A DNA stretch of 64,000 nt from Salegentibacter sp. Hel_I_6 (GCF_000745315.1 NZ_JQNQ01000001.1:4092001-4156000), one strand, 5' to 3'; numbered from the stretch's first letter, positions 24,989-34,300 are shown. The notes: generated by a model not told the origin, from the letters alone. Program-made: numbers and translations.

Positions 24989-25067
24989 CTGTTTAAAAGT
25001 TTTTCTAAAGTCAAGCTCGATTAAATTCAAATTGACGGAAAAAGGAAAACTTTTAAACAGTTTTTTT
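24989..25067 (+). terminator. Long-loop terminator after the barrel-protein gene
   Basis: A perfect 15-bp stem (24989-25003 with 25046-25060) encloses a 42-base loop, which itself contains the short complement GTCAA/TTGAC. Seven T residues follow at 25061-25067. The T run reaches into the stop codon of convergent bshA. Confidence 0.75.
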
Positions 25068-26205
25068 ATATCATAGTTTTAGTTTGCAGTGCTTTTTCGT
25101 AAATATCTTCATAAAGCGGCACTACATTTTTAATATCAAATTTCTCTGCAACTTTCCTGGCGTTACTTTTAAATTTTTCCAGAGTTTCATCGTTTTCAAG
25201 AATTTTAAGAGCGTTTGCAGCCATTTCCTGAATATCCCCAACATTGCTTAAATAACCTGAAATTCCTTGCTGATTAACCTCAGGAAGTCCCCCTGTATTC
25301 GTTGAAATTACTGCCACTCCATTTACCATCGCTTCTAATGCCGAAAGTCCAAAACTTTCTTTTTCTGAAGGCAGTAAAAACAGATCTGAAAAACAAAGAA
25401 TTTTATCTATTTCATGACTTTGCCCTAAGAACATCACTTTATCTGAAATATTAAGTTCATCTACTAAATCTTCTGCCATTGCCTTTTCTGGACCTTCCCC
25501 TACCATCATTAACCTGGCATCAATTTTCTTCTGAACTTCAAAAAAGATCTTGATTACATCATCTATACGTTTCACTTTTCTAAAGTTACTAATGTGCGTG
25601 ATGATTTTCTCTTTTTTATCGGCCATCATTTCCCGCTGGCAATCAGTAAATTCTTTTTGATCATATTTTCTACAATCAATAAAATTAGGAACTACTTCTA
25701 TCTCATTTCTAATTTTAAAAGATTTAAGGGTATCTTCTTTAAGACTATTAGAAACGGAAGTCACCACGTCACTGTTATTAATACTAAAAGTAACCGCAGG
25801 TTTATAAAAAGGATGATTTCCTACTAAAGTGATATCGGTACCGTGCAAGGTAGTAACCATTGGCAGGTGAACTCCTTCTTCAGCAAGCATTTTTTTCGCC
25901 ATATAACCCGCATAAGCATGGGGAATTGCATAGTGTACATGTAAAAGTTCTATCCCAAATTGCTTCACCACGTTTACCAACTTGCTACTTAGAGCAAGCT
26001 CATAAGGCTGATAATGAAAAAGTGGATATTCTGGTACGTGAACTTCATGAAACCGAACATTACGGGAAAGCTGATCTAAGCGAACAGGTTGGCTGTAAGT
26101 CACAAAATGTATTTCGTGACCACGTTTGGCAAGGGCTAAACCCAACTCTGTGGCTACTACTCCACTACCTCCAAAGGTAGGATAACAAACAATGGCTATT
26201 TTCAT
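25066..26205 (-). CDS. bshA: N-acetyl-alpha-D-glucosaminyl L-malate synthase (bacillithiol pathway)
   Basis: With ATG 26205 the enzyme has 379 residues and begins MKIAIVCYPTFGGSGVVATE, strongly characteristic of BshA, a family-4 glycosyltransferase. The donor-binding EX7E-type motif is at EKESFGLSALEAM. It joins GlcNAc from UDP-GlcNAc to L-malate, the first step of bacillithiol synthesis. BshB and BshC are not in this window. Upstream (minus strand) lies the GH3/beta-lactamase gene, 93 bases away, so it may be the last gene of that operon. Bacillithiol would fit the redox proteins further upstream. Confidence 0.93.
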   Translation of the reverse strand: MKIAIVCYPTFGGSGVVATELGLALAKRGHEIHFVTYSQPVRLDQLSRNVRFHEVHVPEYPLFHYQPYELALSSKLVNVVKQFGIELLHVHYAIPHAYAGYMAKKMLAEEGVHLPMVTTLHGTDITLVGNHPFYKPAVTFSINNSDVVTSVSNSLKEDTLKSFKIRNEIEVVPNFIDCRKYDQKEFTDCQREMMADKKEKIITHISNFRKVKRIDDVIKIFFEVQKKIDARLMMVGEGPEKAMAEDLVDELNISDKVMFLGQSHEIDKILCFSDLFLLPSEKESFGLSALEAMVNGVAVISTNTGGLPEVNQQGISGYLSNVGDIQEMAANALKILENDETLEKFKSNARKVAEKFDIKNVVPLYEDIYEKALQTKTMI

Positions 26206-26298
26206 TAAGCTTGGTTTACTCATCAATTAATAGTGCTCACATCAAAAACTTGAATTTTAAGCATCTACTAAAAAGCGATGAAGCCTGAAAAATTTAGG

Positions 26299-29226
26299 CT
26301 AAAAATCTATAGATTCATAAATAACTTCCTGTATTCTTGATCTCACATTTTCCCTTATTAATTTTCTATTAGTAGAATCTGGAAAAGTACGATTAGACAA
26401 AAATACATAAACAATTTCTTCTTCGGGGTCTGCCCAGGCAAAGGTGCCTGTAAAGCCACTATGACCAAAACTCTTCATAGATAAACAATTACAGGTTGGG
26501 CCCGCACTTCCCAGCTGGGGTTTGTCGAAACCAACGCCGCGTCTTACATTTTTATCACAATAATAACAAGTATTGAATTTTGAAATAGTCTCTTCTTTCA
26601 GGTATCGTTTTCCTCCGTAAAGTCCATTATTAAGATAAACGTGCATTATTTTTGCAACATCATTGGCATTACTAAAAAGACCTGCGTGGCCACCAATTCC
26701 ACCCTGTAAAGCAGCTCCCTGATCATGCACCTCTCCGTGAATAAGTTGTCCCCGCCAAAGTTTATCAACTTCAGTAGGTACAATTTGAGCTAAAGGAAAT
26801 CTTGCTGTTGGTAAATAACCCGTATGAGTAGCACCTAAAGGCCCGTAAATTTTCTTTTGCGTAAGGTTATGCAGGGTTTGGTTGTAATATCCTTCTAAGT
26901 AATATTTCAAAATATAAAACGGAAGATCGCTATATTTATAATCCAGGCTTCGCTCTAAATCACTATCCCTAATTATATTGATAATGGTATCCTGCATATC
27001 ATTTCTAAGATACATTTCATTAGCTACCCTGGTATTAAAATCGGCTGAAGGAATTTTGTGAAAATAAGTTTCAGAAGGCAGTCTTGTCTTTCGGTCTATA
27101 GTATTAATGTGAAATGGAATCCATGCTTTTAATCGTGCATAATGCATAAGCATATCCTGCAACCTCATATTCGCTTTATTTGAGTTCTGAAAAACCGGCA
27201 TCATCTCTCCCAGCTTACTATCAAAACTAACAATACCTTCCTCCTCCTGTTCCATAATTAGTGGAAGAGTTGCAAGGATTTTAGTTAGAGAGGCAAGGTC
27301 GTAAACAGAAGTATCTGAAACTGGTATTTGTTTATCGTAAGTGTGATGTCCAAAATTCTTATTATAAACAACTTTTCCTTTCCTGGCTATTAAAATTTGA
27401 GCCCCTGGAGTCATTTCTTTATCTATGGCTTCGGTAATTATGCTGTCTATTCGTCTAAGTTTATAAGAATTTAAACCTACACTTTCCGGTAAACCGTAAG
27501 CCAACCTATCTATAGTATTGGTATGATAACCTGTACCTTCTGGAAAATTAGTACCAATACTTACCGGTAGTTTCCCCCTGGCATCAATAGCTCCAAAAAT
27601 TAATTGAGCGGCTTTTTGTTGGGCTATGGGATGATTTTGGTAATTTACCAAAATACCATCCAACTCGTTTAGTCCGCGTAATTCGTTTAACGCATACGGA
27701 CTTGAAAAAAGGCTTAATACTGTTTTATTCTCCCTTGAAATTTCATTGATCCAATGCAGCTCCCCGGCTGAAAATTTATAAGAATCCCAGGGGCTATTGT
27801 TCGATTTATGATAGCCTAAGATTACCAAATCATAATCCAACAATTTTTCCTGTAAATGATTTAATTTTGTAGCCGAAACCCAATCAATATGTGCATATTT
27901 TCTTAGTTCATTTAGAAAAGGACTTCCATCGGCATCACCAAAATTCACATAAGCAATTCTTGAATTAGCTAGATCTTTAATTGGCAATACACCTCTATTG
28001 TTCTTAATAAGTGTTAGTGCATTTTCAAAGAGCTCTTCTAATAAAACCTGATCGCGAACGGTATTAAGTTCTTCGGAAATAAAATTTTCCTGAACTGACT
28101 CTTGCTGATGCAATCCCACTTTATATTTCGCCTGAAGTATTTTCTTTACTGAATGTACCAATCGCGCCGGACTAATAATATTATTCTTGAATGCATTGAT
28201 AAGTACTTCAGAAGCTACTTCAACTTTTTCTGGCATTAAAAGCATATCATTTCCGGCTAAAAAGGCTCTCAATTCAGCATCTCCGGGTTGAGCGTTATTC
28301 GTGAGACCTTTCATATTTAGCGCATCGGTAAATACAAGGCCTTCAAAATTCATTTTATCTTTTAAGAGATCGGTTACCACAGCTTTAGAAAGAGAGGACG
28401 GAGTGTTTTTATTCTCCTGAAGCGCTGGTATATTTAAATGCGCAACCATAATACTGGAAAGGCCCTGGTGAATTAATGGATAATAAGGATAAAGCTCTAA
28501 ACTATCCAGCCTTTCTTTTGAAAATGGAATTGTAGGTAGAGTTTTGTGAGAATCTGTATCAGTATCGCCGTGACCCGGAAAATGTTTAGCGCTTGATAAG
28601 ATATCTTCCCGATGCATTCCCTGCATAAATGCCAGGGATTTTTCTGCCACATTTATTTTATTTTCGCCAAAACTGCGATTTCCTATTATTGGGTTGTTAG
28701 GGTTGGTATTAATATCCACAACTGGAGCAAAATTAATATGCACTCCCAATCTTTTAGAATGGCGAGAAATTGCAGCTCCTGCTTCTTCTATTAAATTATT
28801 ATCCTGAATGGCTCCCAAGGTCATATTCCACGGCAATGCAAATGTAGAATCCAGACGCATGGCCAGTCCCCATTCGGCATCCATACCAATAAGAAGCGGA
28901 GTTTTAGAAAGATTTTGAAAATCGTTGGTTAAAGCAGCCTGCCTTACCGGGCCTCCTTTTGAAAAAATAATACCACCAATATTTTCTTCAGTAATTTGTT
29001 GTTTTGCTTTATTAATATAAGTTTCCCCACTTTCTGAAGAAACACTAATCATAAACAACTGCCCTATTTTTTCTTTAAGGCTCATGGTATTATATACACT
29101 ATCTACCCACTTTTTTTGTGCTTCAGAATCTTCGGCGAGCAACGGATTATTTTGCGCAGAAAGATTGGAATAAACAAAAAGAAAGCAGGTTAAGAGTAAG
29201 ATTTTGGGATTAAGAATATGCTTCAT
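26299..29226 (-). CDS. GH3 beta-N-acetylglucosaminidase fused to a serine-hydrolase (beta-lactamase) domain
   Basis: The 975-residue exported protein has a Sec signal (to about residue 24), a glycoside-hydrolase-3 domain with the NagZ-type KHFPGHGDTDTDSHK motif (near residue 220) and a second GH3-associated domain. A C-terminal class-C beta-lactamase-like domain follows, with SLTK (Ser nucleophile and Lys) near residue 645 and a HSGFTG box near 920. GH3 enzymes of this kind cleave GlcNAc from cell-wall fragments. The hydrolase domain may act on peptides or esters of the same material (inference). Its YxN position reads YSD. Its ATG overlaps the previous stop as TAATG. Confidence 0.88.
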   Translation of the reverse strand: MKHILNPKILLLTCFLFVYSNLSAQNNPLLAEDSEAQKKWVDSVYNTMSLKEKIGQLFMISVSSESGETYINKAKQQITEENIGGIIFSKGGPVRQAALTNDFQNLSKTPLLIGMDAEWGLAMRLDSTFALPWNMTLGAIQDNNLIEEAGAAISRHSKRLGVHINFAPVVDINTNPNNPIIGNRSFGENKINVAEKSLAFMQGMHREDILSSAKHFPGHGDTDTDSHKTLPTIPFSKERLDSLELYPYYPLIHQGLSSIMVAHLNIPALQENKNTPSSLSKAVVTDLLKDKMNFEGLVFTDALNMKGLTNNAQPGDAELRAFLAGNDMLLMPEKVEVASEVLINAFKNNIISPARLVHSVKKILQAKYKVGLHQQESVQENFISEELNTVRDQVLLEELFENALTLIKNNRGVLPIKDLANSRIAYVNFGDADGSPFLNELRKYAHIDWVSATKLNHLQEKLLDYDLVILGYHKSNNSPWDSYKFSAGELHWINEISRENKTVLSLFSSPYALNELRGLNELDGILVNYQNHPIAQQKAAQLIFGAIDARGKLPVSIGTNFPEGTGYHTNTIDRLAYGLPESVGLNSYKLRRIDSIITEAIDKEMTPGAQILIARKGKVVYNKNFGHHTYDKQIPVSDTSVYDLASLTKILATLPLIMEQEEEGIVSFDSKLGEMMPVFQNSNKANMRLQDMLMHYARLKAWIPFHINTIDRKTRLPSETYFHKIPSADFNTRVANEMYLRNDMQDTIINIIRDSDLERSLDYKYSDLPFYILKYYLEGYYNQTLHNLTQKKIYGPLGATHTGYLPTARFPLAQIVPTEVDKLWRGQLIHGEVHDQGAALQGGIGGHAGLFSNANDVAKIMHVYLNNGLYGGKRYLKEETISKFNTCYYCDKNVRRGVGFDKPQLGSAGPTCNCLSMKSFGHSGFTGTFAWADPEEEIVYVFLSNRTFPDSTNRKLIRENVRSRIQEVIYESIDF

Positions 29227-29711
29227 TAATTAAGGAAACGCTTATGCCAACTTTCAGATGCAGGAACTTCCCAATCTGAAAGAAATTCAGCTTTATTATT
29301 TACCAAATTATTAAAAACAATAGTTTTAGGAGATACCGCCTTTTCTTTGGCCATTTTTCTAAAATCTGAAAGTGTTTTGTAGGCTATGAATTCTCCCTGC
29401 TTATAGGAAACGTTCATTTTATCTAATAAGTCTACATCAAATTCCTTTTCCAATTGTTGAATAAAATGTACAGATGCATCTATAGAACAACCGGTAGCAG
29501 CATTAACTTGCTGATCTAAGGCCAAAATAATAAATCGTTTGTATTTTATGAGATAACCGGCTTGTAAATCGGCTCCATGGGCAGTCCATTTTGTAACGAA
29601 CTGGTCTAAACGGGATTGTATCTCTTCGATTTCTTCTGTAGTAAAAGAACGATTTGCCTGGTATATCCAAACCCTGGAATTGTCGGGTAGATTTTCGAAT
29701 GGTACTAACAT
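29226..29711 (-). CDS. Conserved Bacteroidota protein (often labelled ABC transporter ATPase, but without ATPase motifs)
   Basis: The 161-residue protein begins MLVPFENLPDNSRVWIYQANR and contains WTAHGADLQAGYLIKYKRF. I recall this family being labelled ABC transporter ATPase in public annotation, yet no Walker A, signature or Walker B sequence is present. It is soluble with no signal peptide. It is translationally coupled to the GH3/beta-lactamase gene by a one-base stop/start overlap and is preceded by a full consensus promoter about 110-140 bases upstream. Function unknown. Confidence 0.7.
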   Translation of the reverse strand: MLVPFENLPDNSRVWIYQANRSFTTEEIEEIQSRLDQFVTKWTAHGADLQAGYLIKYKRFIILALDQQVNAATGCSIDASVHFIQQLEKEFDVDLLDKMNVSYKQGEFIAYKTLSDFRKMAKEKAVSPKTIVFNNLVNNKAEFLSDWEVPASESWHKRFLN

Positions 29712-29820
29712 ATATTGCTGAAATTAAATTTTCCTCACTGATCGAGATCGAATTAGAGACCCGATATCTATTGGAATATTTTAAAATTAAACTTTCTTAA
29801 ACGTCTTTAAAGGTATAGTA

Positions 29821-29851
29821 CAAAACTAATTGATTTAGCACTTGCCTCAAA
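29821..29851 (-). promoter_or_regulatory. Consensus Bacteroidota promoter for the 29711 gene and GH3 operon
   Basis: On the minus strand TTTG (complement of 29848-29851) is followed after exactly 19 bases by TAGTTTTG (complement of 29821-29828). Both elements match the -33/-7 consensus fully. The leader to the ATG at 29711 would be about 100 bases. The -33 TTTG is itself part of a TATATTTG octamer. Confidence 0.65.
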
Positions 29852-29908
29852 TATAGTTTTCGCATTTAACGTTTCAATTTTTCCAGTAAAACTTAAACTC
29901 TAAATGCT

Positions 29909-29936
29909 AAAAAGCCTGAGAAAATCCCAGGCTTTT
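29909..29936 (-). terminator. Rho-independent terminator of the CCG-protein gene
   Basis: AAAAGCCTG (29910-29918) pairs with CAGGCTTTT (29928-29936). On the minus strand the stem runs into a stretch of five T residues. It lies 29 bases beyond the stop at 29965 and closes the amidase-to-CCG operon. Confidence 0.75.
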
Positions 29937-29964
29937 AATTTTGATATTTTTTACTAAAATCTAA

Positions 29965-30756
29965 TTAAAGATCGTGGGCATTGGCAATAAGTTCTGCCAC
30001 ATCCATTACAGCTACACTATCTTCTTTGTTCGTTCCTTTCACACCATCTGTCATCATAGTGTTGCAAAACGGGCAACCGGCAGCAATTACTTCTGGTTTA
30101 ACCTCCATGGCCTGTTCGGTTCTTTCAATATTAACGTCTTTGTTTCCAGGCTCAGGCTCTTTAAACATTTGTCCTCCACCTGCACCGCAACAAAGTCCGT
30201 TAGATTTACACTTGCGCATTTCTACAAGTTCTACTTCCAACTTTCTAAGCAAATCCCGCGGAGCTTCATATTCACCATTAGCGCGACCCAAATAACATGG
30301 ATCGTGAAAAGTGATACGTTTTCCTTTAAATTTTCCTCCCTCAACCTTTAATTTCCCTTCATTTAGAAGAGTTTTTAAAAATTGCGTATGGTGCATTACT
30401 TCGTAATTTCCGCCAAGCGCAGGATATTCATTTTTTATAGTGTTAAAACAATGCGGACAAGCCGTCACTACTTTTTCAATTTCATAACCATTAAGGACTT
30501 CGATATTTGTGGCAGCCTGCATTTGGAATAGAAACTCATTCCCTGCCCTTTTAGCAGGATCCCCGGTACAACTTTCCTCAGTTCCAAGAACAGCGAAATC
30601 AACGCCAGCTTCGTGCAATAATTTCACAAAAGCTTTGGTGATTTTTTTTGCCCTATCATCAAAACTACCTGCGCAACCAACCCAAAATAAAACTTCTGGT
30701 TTTTTGCCTTCAGCCATATATTCGGCCATTGTGGGTACTTTTAATGCTTCTGCCAT
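29965..30756 (-). CDS. CCG-domain Fe-S protein (HdrB/LutA/GlpC-like)
   Basis: The 263-residue soluble protein has two cysteine-rich CCG domains: WVGCAGSFDD with VTACPHCFN, and HDPCYLG with GLCCGAGGGQ and AAGCPFCN. CCG domains bind cubane or related clusters and reduce disulfides in heterodisulfide reductase subunit B and lactate-utilisation protein A. It follows the membrane Fe-S protein by 79 bases on the same strand, giving an HdrB/HdrC-like pair. The electron partner is unknown; a quinone-linked oxidoreductase is likely (inference). A terminator follows. Confidence 0.85.
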   Translation of the reverse strand: MAEALKVPTMAEYMAEGKKPEVLFWVGCAGSFDDRAKKITKAFVKLLHEAGVDFAVLGTEESCTGDPAKRAGNEFLFQMQAATNIEVLNGYEIEKVVTACPHCFNTIKNEYPALGGNYEVMHHTQFLKTLLNEGKLKVEGGKFKGKRITFHDPCYLGRANGEYEAPRDLLRKLEVELVEMRKCKSNGLCCGAGGGQMFKEPEPGNKDVNIERTEQAMEVKPEVIAAGCPFCNTMMTDGVKGTNKEDSVAVMDVAELIANAHDL

Positions 30757-30835
30757 ATCTATTTCTTTTAATTTTATTGGTAAGACCTATTAGAGTCCTG
30801 TATTCAAAAAATATTTCGTTTGCTATAAGAAAAGT

Positions 30836-32176
30836 TTAATTCTCTTTAGCCCAGTTTAATCTGTCTTGTTGGTTATAAGGCCAGGGCGCTCCATTATTTT
30901 CAATATTAGTCATTGCAATTGCAAGTTCGTTTGGAGCAGCACTTTCTTCCATTACTAAATAACGACGCATATCTAAAATTATAGAAAGCGGATCTATACC
31001 TACCGGACAGGCTTCTACACATGCATTACATGTGGTGCACGCCCAAAGCTCTTCCCTTAGTATAAAATCGTCCAGCAATTGCTTACCATTATCTTCGTAT
31101 TTTCCTTTGGTGTTGATAATATCCCCAACTTCTTCCAGCCTATCACGGGTGTCCATCATAATCTTTCTAGGCGAAAGTTTTTTACCGGTTTGGTTCGCAG
31201 GACATTCTGCAGTACATCTTCCGCACTCGGTACAGGTATAAGAATTTAATAATTGCACCTGGTTTAGATCGAAAACATCTGAAGCTCCAAATTTCGCGGG
31301 ATCTGCACCTTCTTCTTCTTCAGCAGGAGCTGCAAAAGGATCGGCATCAGGATCCATCATTAATTTAACTTCGTCTGTCACAGATTGCAAATTATCCATT
31401 TCCCCCTGTGGTTGAAGTTTTGAAAAATAAACATTAGGAAATGCAAGTAAAATATGCAGGTGTTTTGAGTAATAGAGATAATTTAAGAAGAAAAGAATTC
31501 CCAAAATATGTAACCACCAGGCGGCTCTTTCGATTATGATAAGCGTTGCATTGCTCATTCCATCAAAAATAGGCAGTAGAAACTGACTTATTGGAAAGCT
31601 ACCAACTATTCCGGCTTCACTTGCATAATGTGGAGCGCCATTAAGTTGAAGCTGATAATCTGTAGCATTCATTACCAGGAAAAGTACCATAAGTACCATT
31701 TCAAAATAAAGAATATAGTTGGCATCATTTTTAGGCCATCCCTTTAATTCCCGGCTTAAAAAACGATAGATGTTAAGTATATTTCTTCTTATCCAAAATA
31801 CGATCACGCCAATTAAAACTAATAGCGCTAATATTTCAAAAGAAGCGATAAGGAAATCATAGAAGCCACCCATAAAAGAAAGTATACGGTGTGTGCCGAA
31901 TAAACCATCAATAATTATTTCGAGAACTTCAATATTTATAATTACGAAACCAACATAAACGATTACGTGAAGTAACCCTGAAACAGGTCTTTTTACCATT
32001 TTACTTTGCCCAAAAGCAATTCTGGCCATTTTCGCAAAACGCTCTCCCTTATTATCAGTTCGATCTACTTCTCTACCTAATTTAATATTTCTTAGTACTC
32101 TACGGATGTTGCGAACAAAAAAACCGATCCCAGCCACTAAGGCTATTAAAAATAAGACTTGGGCAATAATTTGCAT
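30836..32176 (-). CDS. Membrane-bound 4Fe-4S protein (HdrC/NarI-like fusion)
   Basis: The 446-residue protein has an N-terminal membrane part with about five or six hydrophobic segments (residues 1-255, resembling cytochrome-b-type gamma subunits). A soluble tail with two 4Fe-4S clusters follows: CTECGRCTAECP near 320 and CTTCNACVEACP near 380. It would carry electrons between the quinone pool and the following CCG protein (inference). It starts six bases after the mlaD-like stop, so it is in the amidase/MlaD operon, an unusual mix of envelope and redox genes. Histidines for heme are present in the helices but not assignable with certainty. Confidence 0.85.
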   Translation of the reverse strand: MQIIAQVLFLIALVAGIGFFVRNIRRVLRNIKLGREVDRTDNKGERFAKMARIAFGQSKMVKRPVSGLLHVIVYVGFVIINIEVLEIIIDGLFGTHRILSFMGGFYDFLIASFEILALLVLIGVIVFWIRRNILNIYRFLSRELKGWPKNDANYILYFEMVLMVLFLVMNATDYQLQLNGAPHYASEAGIVGSFPISQFLLPIFDGMSNATLIIIERAAWWLHILGILFFLNYLYYSKHLHILLAFPNVYFSKLQPQGEMDNLQSVTDEVKLMMDPDADPFAAPAEEEEGADPAKFGASDVFDLNQVQLLNSYTCTECGRCTAECPANQTGKKLSPRKIMMDTRDRLEEVGDIINTKGKYEDNGKQLLDDFILREELWACTTCNACVEACPVGIDPLSIILDMRRYLVMEESAAPNELAIAMTNIENNGAPWPYNQQDRLNWAKEN

Positions 32177-32182
32177 AGTTGG

Positions 32183-33139
32183 TTATTTAATTGAATCCAT
32201 TTCTTTAGGTTCCTGATATGGTTCCGGATTTTTTCCGAAGACAGAGAAATGTACGTATCGTTTAGGATTCAGTTTTACATCTTGTAATAATTGTTCCAAC
32301 TGCTTTGTAGCATTGTCCAGGTTATTATACACGGCATCATCGTTAATTAACTTCCCTGCGGTCCCTTCTTTATTATTCAATTTATCTGAAACACTTTCAA
32401 AATCGGCCACTACTTTTTCAAGATCCTGGGTGATCTTCCCAATATTCATTTGGGTCAATGTATCAGAAAACGAATTAAAATTAGTAGTCATTTCATCAAG
32501 ATTGGTGAAAGTCTGGTCAATTTTACCAGAGTTTCTGCCAACAATCCCTTCCAGAGTATTAGCAGTTACCTTAAATGAAGCTACAGTAGCATTAAGGTCT
32601 TTAAAAGTATTCTGAATGTTATATCTGGTACTGTCGTTTAAAATTTTATTAATGGCCGTTACCAAAGAATCGGCACTAACAATTGTATTTTCTACTTTAT
32701 TCTGAAGTGGTGTTAACTTATCATTTACCAATTCCATGATACCTTCTTCTGTATCACTCTGCAAAGTATCGCCAGATTTCGCCATTTGATCAATTTCGTA
32801 ATCTGGTACAATAGCTAATGATTTACCGCCAATAATACTTCCCCCGTATATTTGGGCAGTACTATTACTTGAAAACTGAAAGTCATTTTCTACAGTAAAG
32901 CTAACCACAAGCGTACCCTGGGCATCAAGAAAATTAATTTCTGTAACCTGGCCCACTTTGAGTCCGTTAATAGTAACAGCCGAGGAAGGTGAAAGTCCTT
33001 CAACATCATTATACACAGCATGAAAAGTTCTGCTGGAATCAAGAAGATTTTTACCTTTTAAGAAGCTATAACCAAATATTAGTAAGAGAATAGCAATAAT
33101 TGCTAGTAATGCAGTTTTTACTTCACGTGTGAATTTCAA
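32183..33139 (-). CDS. MlaD/MCE-domain lipid transport protein
   Basis: The 318-residue protein has a short cytosolic N-terminus, one membrane helix (ALLAIIAILLLIFGYSFL, residues 10-27), an MCE domain (VEGLSPSSAVTINGLKVG, about 45-120) and a long helical tail rich in Asn, Thr and Leu. MCE proteins form hexameric lipid tunnels between inner and outer membranes. The MlaE/MlaF permease and ATPase are not in this window. It lies 54 bases after the amidase gene and six before the Fe-S membrane protein gene. Confidence 0.9.
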   Translation of the reverse strand: MKFTREVKTALLAIIAILLLIFGYSFLKGKNLLDSSRTFHAVYNDVEGLSPSSAVTINGLKVGQVTEINFLDAQGTLVVSFTVENDFQFSSNSTAQIYGGSIIGGKSLAIVPDYEIDQMAKSGDTLQSDTEEGIMELVNDKLTPLQNKVENTIVSADSLVTAINKILNDSTRYNIQNTFKDLNATVASFKVTANTLEGIVGRNSGKIDQTFTNLDEMTTNFNSFSDTLTQMNIGKITQDLEKVVADFESVSDKLNNKEGTAGKLINDDAVYNNLDNATKQLEQLLQDVKLNPKRYVHFSVFGKNPEPYQEPKEMDSIK

Positions 33140-33193
33140 AAGCTATTTTTTTTAGATAAGGACAAATTTAGAAATAAAAATAGAAAAGAACCG

Positions 33194-34300
33194 TTAATTC
33201 ACCTTAGATTTTAACGCCTCATTAACTGTAATCTTGCTGCCATCCTTAAAAGCGACGATATAACTAGATGGATATCCAGATTGTTTCGCTTTATTATGAA
33301 GTTCACTAATTTTTATATAATCTGAAGTTGCTCCATAGTAATATTTAAAAAGCCCATCTTCCCTGGAGCGCTCAACATTCTCTAAACCTTTAAAATTATA
33401 AGGTTTTGTTTCCAGCCTTTTAGAGCCCGCCGCAAGTTGAATTTTAAAAGTAATTCCTTCATAAACTTTGCTGGAATTTGTATTGCCCGGCACCGAAACC
33501 TGACCTATACTTTCCAGATTAGATAAATTAATACTATTAGCATACTTCTCAATAGCCTCAACTATAGCTGCGGCCATTTTGTTTTGACCGCCTGCACTAT
33601 TTAAATAAGGACCTTCGTGGTTATTAGTTAAAAAACCGGTTTCTACAAGAACACTGGGCATTACCGCCATTTTCAACACCACAAATCCGGCTTGTTTCAC
33701 ACCCCGGTTCTTCCTTTTTAAATCATTTGTGAAATTTTTTTGTACAAAATCAGCCAGCAGGATACTCTGGTTAAGGTATTCCTCCTGCATCAGTGTCATT
33801 CCTATATAAGATTCAGGTGAATTTGGATTAAAACCTCCATAGGTTACTTCATAATCTTCCTCTAGAAAAATCACCGAGTTTTCCTTTTTTGCAATTTCAA
33901 AATTCTCTTCTGTTTTATGAAGACCCAGCACAAAGGTTTCTGTACCATAGGCCTGGGAGTTATGTGAATTACAATGTACCGAAACAAAAAGATCGGCGTT
34001 TGCTTCATTAGCAATTTGTGCTCTTTTATCTAAAGGAATAAAAACATCAGAATCCCTGGTATAAATAACTTCAATTCCTCCTTTTTTCTCCAGGGCTTTC
34101 CCAATTTTCAATATTATATTTAAAGCAATATCCTTTTCCTTAAAGCCATTTCCCATATTTCCAGGATCTTTCCCACCGTGACCGGCATCCAGCACCACTA
34201 CAAAACGGTCACGAGGTTTCTCGTTAAATGCAAATAAACTTTGCATAGTTGCAGAAAAAATGAAGAAAAATACGAAAAGTTTAAGTAGGTTCGTTCTCAT
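33194..34300 (-). CDS. N-acetylmuramoyl-L-alanine amidase (Amidase_3) with SPOR-like C-terminus
   Basis: The 368-residue precursor has a Sec signal ending near SLFAF (residue 25), then an Amidase_3 domain: VLDAGHGGKDPGN, the KEKDIALN glutamate, SVHCNSH and the catalytic VLVETGFLTN. The last 80 residues (TFKIQLAAGSKRL to YIVAFKDG) look like a degenerate SPOR domain that would bind denuded glycan at the septum. The enzyme cuts the bond between MurNAc and the stem peptide during cell separation. It is the first gene of the operon that includes MlaD and two Fe-S proteins and is divergent from lptD. Confidence 0.9.
   Translation of the reverse strand: MRTNLLKLFVFFFIFSATMQSLFAFNEKPRDRFVVVLDAGHGGKDPGNMGNGFKEKDIALNIILKIGKALEKKGGIEVIYTRDSDVFIPLDKRAQIANEANADLFVSVHCNSHNSQAYGTETFVLGLHKTEENFEIAKKENSVIFLEEDYEVTYGGFNPNSPESYIGMTLMQEEYLNQSILLADFVQKNFTNDLKRKNRGVKQAGFVVLKMAVMPSVLVETGFLTNNHEGPYLNSAGGQNKMAAAIVEAIEKYANSINLSNLESIGQVSVPGNTNSSKVYEGITFKIQLAAGSKRLETKPYNFKGLENVERSREDGLFKYYYGATSDYIKISELHNKAKQSGYPSSYIVAFKDGSKITVNEALKSKVN

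Noticed and set aside
26282..26300. Hairpin AGCCT/AGGCT at the end of the GH3 gene
   Set aside because: The five-base stem overlaps the stop codon and has no T run on the minus strand, so it is not a convincing terminator.
29226..29711. ABC transporter ATPase
   Set aside because: No Walker A, signature or Walker B motif is present in the 161 residues.
29712..29964. Possible tRNA or small RNA gene in the 253-base gap
   Set aside because: No cloverleaf or CCA-type acceptor could be found; the gap is explained by a promoter and a terminator.
29974..30351. Plus-strand open frames inside the CCG-protein gene
   Set aside because: They are mirror frames of a well-conserved Fe-S protein and contain no recognisable domain or promoter.
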